NCBI GenBank assembly: GCA_023430845.1
Contig: JAEYYJ010000170.1
Span: 1-9,029 of the forward strand
Length of the DNA stretch: 9,029 nt
Direction: 5' to 3'
From: Pseudomonadota bacterium
GTDB taxonomy: Bacteria; Pseudomonadota; Alphaproteobacteria; Rhizobiales; Hyphomicrobiaceae
This document shows positions 6,466 through 9,029 of the stretch, in pieces. Both the position numbers and the translations under genes were made by a program. Every line of letters begins with the position of its first letter. The first letter of the stretch is position 1. The notes under the pieces were generated by a model. The model was not told where the DNA came from and did not search any database. It worked only from the letters and a program-made list of their open reading frames with translations.

Positions 6466-7680
6466 ATGGCAAGTCACAGCGAGAGGAGCGAGGGACAGGC
6501 GGCGCCCGGCGCGCCGATCGTGGCTCCTTTAGCTCGCGCGCAAGCGATAATCGAAACGCTATGCGCGGCGGCTGACAGGATCGAGCAAGCCCGCGCACTG
6601 CCGCGGGATGTCGTCGAAATCCTGCATGAAGCGCGTCTCTTCCGTCTGCTGCTCCCGAAGTCGATTGGTGGTGACGAAGTCCATCTGAGAACGCTCGCCG
6701 AAGTGATGGAGACCATCGCGCGCGCGGATGCCAGCACGGCATGGTGTCTTGGGCAGGCAGCGGGGTGCGCCATGTCGGCGGCATTTCTTGAGCCGGCGGC
6801 GGCACGTCGGCTTTTCGGACTGCGAGATGCCGTACTGGCTTGGGGCGCCGGCATCCAAGGCAAGGCTGTCGCTGTGGATGGCGGCTATCGAGTTTCTGGC
6901 AAGTGGACATTTGCCAGTGGCTGTGCGAACGCGACGCTTCTCGGTGGGCACAGCTATGTCTTCGAGGCCGATGGGAAGCCACGCCGTCGCGCCGATGGAC
7001 GCCACCTCGATCGTACGGCGCTCTTTCCGGTAGCAAAGGCGCGCATCGATGACATGTGGTACACGCTCGGGCTTCGCGGCACGGCAAGCTACACATACGA
7101 GGTGCAGGACCTGTTTGTGCCCGAGGACGAGACGATCGATCGTGACGCAGACGCGGAGCGGATCGAAGACGGCACGCTCTACATCTTCAATGGCACCGCA
7201 GCTTATGCGACCGCTTTCAGCGCACTCATGCTCGGCATTGCCCAGGGCATGGTGAGTGACCTTACTGCGCTAGCCAAAGCGAAGACGCCACGTGGTGCTC
7301 CGTCATCGCTCATGGAGAGCCAGGTCTTCCAGTCCGAGCTCGCCCAGCTCGAAGCGCGACTGAGGGCGGCGCGGGCCTACCTCCACGCGACTATCGACGA
7401 GATTTGGGAGAGGACGCGCGCATCGCGCGAATTTCCGCTCATCGAGCGGGCCAACCTCAAGCTCGCGAGCACGTATGTCATCAACCAGGGTGTCGAGATC
7501 GCCGCGGATGCCTATCGGGCTGCGGGGCAGACCGCGATCTTCCCGGTCAATCCATTCGAACGGCGGCTGCGCGATGCCTACTCCGCATCACAGCAGCTCC
7601 AAGGACGGCCGGCGAATTTTATCACCATCGGGCGGGTGTTCCTTGGTCTCCCGCCCGATTCGCCTGTGGTGCTGGGTTAG
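6466..7680 (+). CDS. Acyl-CoA dehydrogenase-fold flavoprotein, probable group D flavin monooxygenase-like enzyme
   Basis: A 404-residue protein of the acyl-CoA dehydrogenase superfamily. The N-terminal helical domain (about 15-115) includes LFRLLLPKSIGGDEV and METIARADASTAW. The beta-rich middle domain (about 120-220) has the flavin-contacting GYRVSGKWTFASG (140-152) and LGLRGTASYTYEV (201-213). The C-terminal helical bundle (about 240-390) matches the Acyl-CoA_dh_2 type and ends in RDAYSASQQLQGRPANF. This C-terminal type is typical of two-component flavin monooxygenases (DszC, HpaB/HsaA-like) more than of true acyl-CoA dehydrogenases, and I do not see the usual catalytic-glutamate segment. 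Oxygenation of a small organic substrate with reduced flavin from a separate reductase is therefore likely but inferred. No reductase gene is in the window. The start at 6466 follows GGGAGG; upstream in-frame sequence does not look coding. It is divergent from the importer and ends 6 nt from the M24 gene. Confidence 0.85.
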   Translation: MASHSERSEGQAAPGAPIVAPLARAQAIIETLCAAADRIEQARALPRDVVEILHEARLFRLLLPKSIGGDEVHLRTLAEVMETIARADASTAWCLGQAAGCAMSAAFLEPAAARRLFGLRDAVLAWGAGIQGKAVAVDGGYRVSGKWTFASGCANATLLGGHSYVFEADGKPRRRADGRHLDRTALFPVAKARIDDMWYTLGLRGTASYTYEVQDLFVPEDETIDRDADAERIEDGTLYIFNGTAAYATAFSALMLGIAQGMVSDLTALAKAKTPRGAPSSLMESQVFQSELAQLEARLRAARAYLHATIDEIWERTRASREFPLIERANLKLASTYVINQGVEIAADAYRAAGQTAIFPVNPFERRLRDAYSASQQLQGRPANFITIGRVFLGLPPDSPVVLG

Positions 7681-7686
7681 CAGGCG

Positions 7687-8877
7687 TCAGCCGCCACCGG
7701 CTGCGTTGTAGCCTCGCCCGCCGTCGCCGAGCGCCTCGTAGCCATTCTCGGTGACGAGGATCGTATCCTCGAGCTTCACGAAACCGCGCGTCGGATGCCC
7801 GATCGTCGTTTCGACGGAGATGACGTAGCCGGCTTCCAACGGGCGTTCGCGGTCATAGCCCTCGTAGGACATGCGCGGATGATCCTGCAGGCGCGGTGCT
7901 TCGTGCGTGACGAGGCCCATGCCGTGGGCCATGAAGTGTGTGTACTTGCGGTGCGGCGATGCATCGAGCAGGCGCTCGGCCACATCGGCGATGTCGCCGC
8001 CGCGTGCGCCGGCGCGGATCGGCTTGCGCACGGCCTGCTGCACCTCCTCGACGAAAGCGAGCAGATCCTGATACTCGCTATCGACCTTACCGCCGACGAC
8101 ACCCATGCGGCACAGATCGCCGATATAGCCTTTGTAGTTGCCGCCTGAATCGAGGGAGATGATATCGCCTATGGCAAGCCGCTGCTCCGAGGGCGCGCGA
8201 TTGAGGCTCGTGCCGGCGGTCATCAGACAGTAGTCGAACACGAGGCCGCGATTGACTTCCTCGCGGCGCAGGGCCTCGACAATCTCGAGCTTGGTCGCGC
8301 CGGGTACGCAATGCTTCCGGAAGGTCGTCAGCATAGAATCGACGACGCGCTCGGATGCTTCTCGCAAATAGGCGATCTCTTCGGGCGTCTTCTTTGCGCG
8401 CAACCGTTCGAGGGGGAATACGGCGTCCACGACGTCCGCATTGGCGACGTTGCGGCGCAGGACGGCTTCACCGTCAGCGGGCAGGAATGCCGACTCGACA
8501 CCGATGCGACGCACCGGGCCGAGCTTTGCGATATGGCTTGCGACTTCGCTCATCGTGGCCTGCGTGCCGGTCGTGCCGAGCTTCAGGGTCGGTTGCCAGA
8601 ATTTGCCGAGCTCGCGCTCGAAGTTCTCCATGGTGCAGCCGACGTAGGCGGCGTTCTCGGGTTTGCCCTTCTGATACACGATCGCGGGCAGGTAGCGCGT
8701 CGTGCCGGCAGCTTCCATGGTGTCGAAGAAGAAGAACCGATAGCCGCCGAGCAGATACTGGACATTGTGCTTCGAGGTCGCGACCAGCACGTCGATGCCG
8801 GCGTCGTCCATCAGCTTGTCGAGGTGCTTGGTGTCAAATGGGATCGGCTTCTTGATTTCGGCTTCGGCAACAGCCAT
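7687..8877 (-). CDS. M24 family metallopeptidase (Xaa-Pro dipeptidase/creatinase fold)
   Basis: A 396-residue enzyme with the two-domain layout of prolidase, aminopeptidase P and creatinase: an N-terminal creatinase-like domain (about 15-155, with IDVLVATSKHNVQYLLGG) and a C-terminal pita-bread domain (about 165-385). All five dinuclear-metal ligands are recognisable: D243 (SLDSGG), D254 (YIGDLCR), H318 (MAHGMGL), E356 (SVETT) and E370 (KLEDTI). It is thus probably an active Mn/Co/Zn hydrolase rather than metal-free creatinase. There is no signal peptide, so it acts in the cytoplasm. Family members cleave Xaa-Pro peptides or other amide bonds (for example ectoine hydrolase DoeA); the substrate here is unknown, but an adjacent peptide-class importer fits. 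The start has AGGAGG (minus strand, 8885-8890) 7 nt upstream. The short C-terminal tail is glycine-rich. Confidence 0.92.
   Translation of the reverse strand: MAVAEAEIKKPIPFDTKHLDKLMDDAGIDVLVATSKHNVQYLLGGYRFFFFDTMEAAGTTRYLPAIVYQKGKPENAAYVGCTMENFERELGKFWQPTLKLGTTGTQATMSEVASHIAKLGPVRRIGVESAFLPADGEAVLRRNVANADVVDAVFPLERLRAKKTPEEIAYLREASERVVDSMLTTFRKHCVPGATKLEIVEALRREEVNRGLVFDYCLMTAGTSLNRAPSEQRLAIGDIISLDSGGNYKGYIGDLCRMGVVGGKVDSEYQDLLAFVEEVQQAVRKPIRAGARGGDIADVAERLLDASPHRKYTHFMAHGMGLVTHEAPRLQDHPRMSYEGYDRERPLEAGYVISVETTIGHPTRGFVKLEDTILVTENGYEALGDGGRGYNAAGGG
7688..7703. other. Small hairpin at the convergent gene junction
   Basis: CAGCCG (7688-7693), CCAC loop, CGGCTG (7698-7703) form a perfect 6-bp stem inside the last codons of the M24 gene, 8 nt after the flavoprotein stop. 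No U-tract follows on either strand. It could aid transcript ending for the flavoprotein gene, but the evidence is slight. Confidence 0.3.
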
Positions 8878-9029
8878 GGGCGAACCTCCTGACAGCGCGT
8901 CCAGATTTGTATGCCCCGATACGGTCGCGCGGCCGTCCGGCGGTCATTCCTGTCGACTATAGCCTCCACTTAGCCCGAGGGGCCACCGCTTTGCGCTCTC
9001 GACAGCGCGTATCAGGCCATATCGAGGCG
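8878..9029 (-). promoter_or_regulatory. Upstream region of the M24 gene (partial)
   Basis: No gene is visible in this stretch. It holds the strong AGGAGG ribosome site (8885-8890) and a TATAGT-like hexamer (minus strand, 8956-8961) that could be a -10 element about 80 nt from the start, without a clear -35. The 10-mer GACAGCGCGT occurs twice, at 8891-8900 and 9001-9010, bracketing this candidate promoter. Confidence 0.3.

Noticed and set aside
8311..8892. 193-residue + strand open frame opposite the M24 gene
   Set aside because: The M24 enzyme on the other strand has all metal ligands and a strong ribosome site; this is its shadow.

Overview
The window comes from a GC-rich bacterial chromosome or large replicon. 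Strong G/C third-position bias, long antisense shadow ORFs and the look of the proteins suggest an alphaproteobacterium (perhaps Bradyrhizobium or a relative), but a betaproteobacterium cannot be excluded. No rRNA, tRNA, insertion sequence, phage gene, CRISPR array or origin is visible.

Layout. At the left edge is the C-terminal part of a serine beta-lactamase-fold hydrolase/esterase on the + strand (to 455). It ends at a hairpin terminator (478-504). Next comes a five-gene minus-strand operon, read right to left from 6148 to 504: a periplasmic family 5 substrate-binding protein, a DppB/OppB-type permease, a DppC/OppC-type permease, an OppF/DppF-type ATPase and an OppD/DppD-type ATPase. Together these make a complete peptide/nickel/opine-class ABC importer. 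The last four genes are separated by only 4-13 nt. A 114-nt gap with a perfect 12-bp stem-loop separates the binding-protein gene from the rest.

A 317-nt divergent intergenic region (6149-6465) carries two overlapping palindromes. It separates the importer operon from a + strand gene for an acyl-CoA dehydrogenase-fold flavoprotein, probably a group D flavin monooxygenase-like enzyme (6466-7680). Convergent to that gene, and only 6 nt away, is a minus-strand M24 metallopeptidase (Xaa-Pro dipeptidase/creatinase fold, 7687-8877) with all five metal ligands. Its upstream region (8878-9029) carries a strong Shine-Dalgarno and runs off the window.

Inferred joint role: capture of a small peptide-like or amide-containing compound by the importer, followed by cytoplasmic cleavage (M24 enzyme) and flavin-dependent oxidation. 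The substrate cannot be read from the sequence. The region looks like an ordinary accessory catabolic/uptake locus. I found no convincing evidence of a wholly new system. The points most worth a second look are the regulatory palindromes, the intercistronic hairpin, the inverted ATPase gene order, and the pairing of importer, flavoprotein and M24 enzyme.
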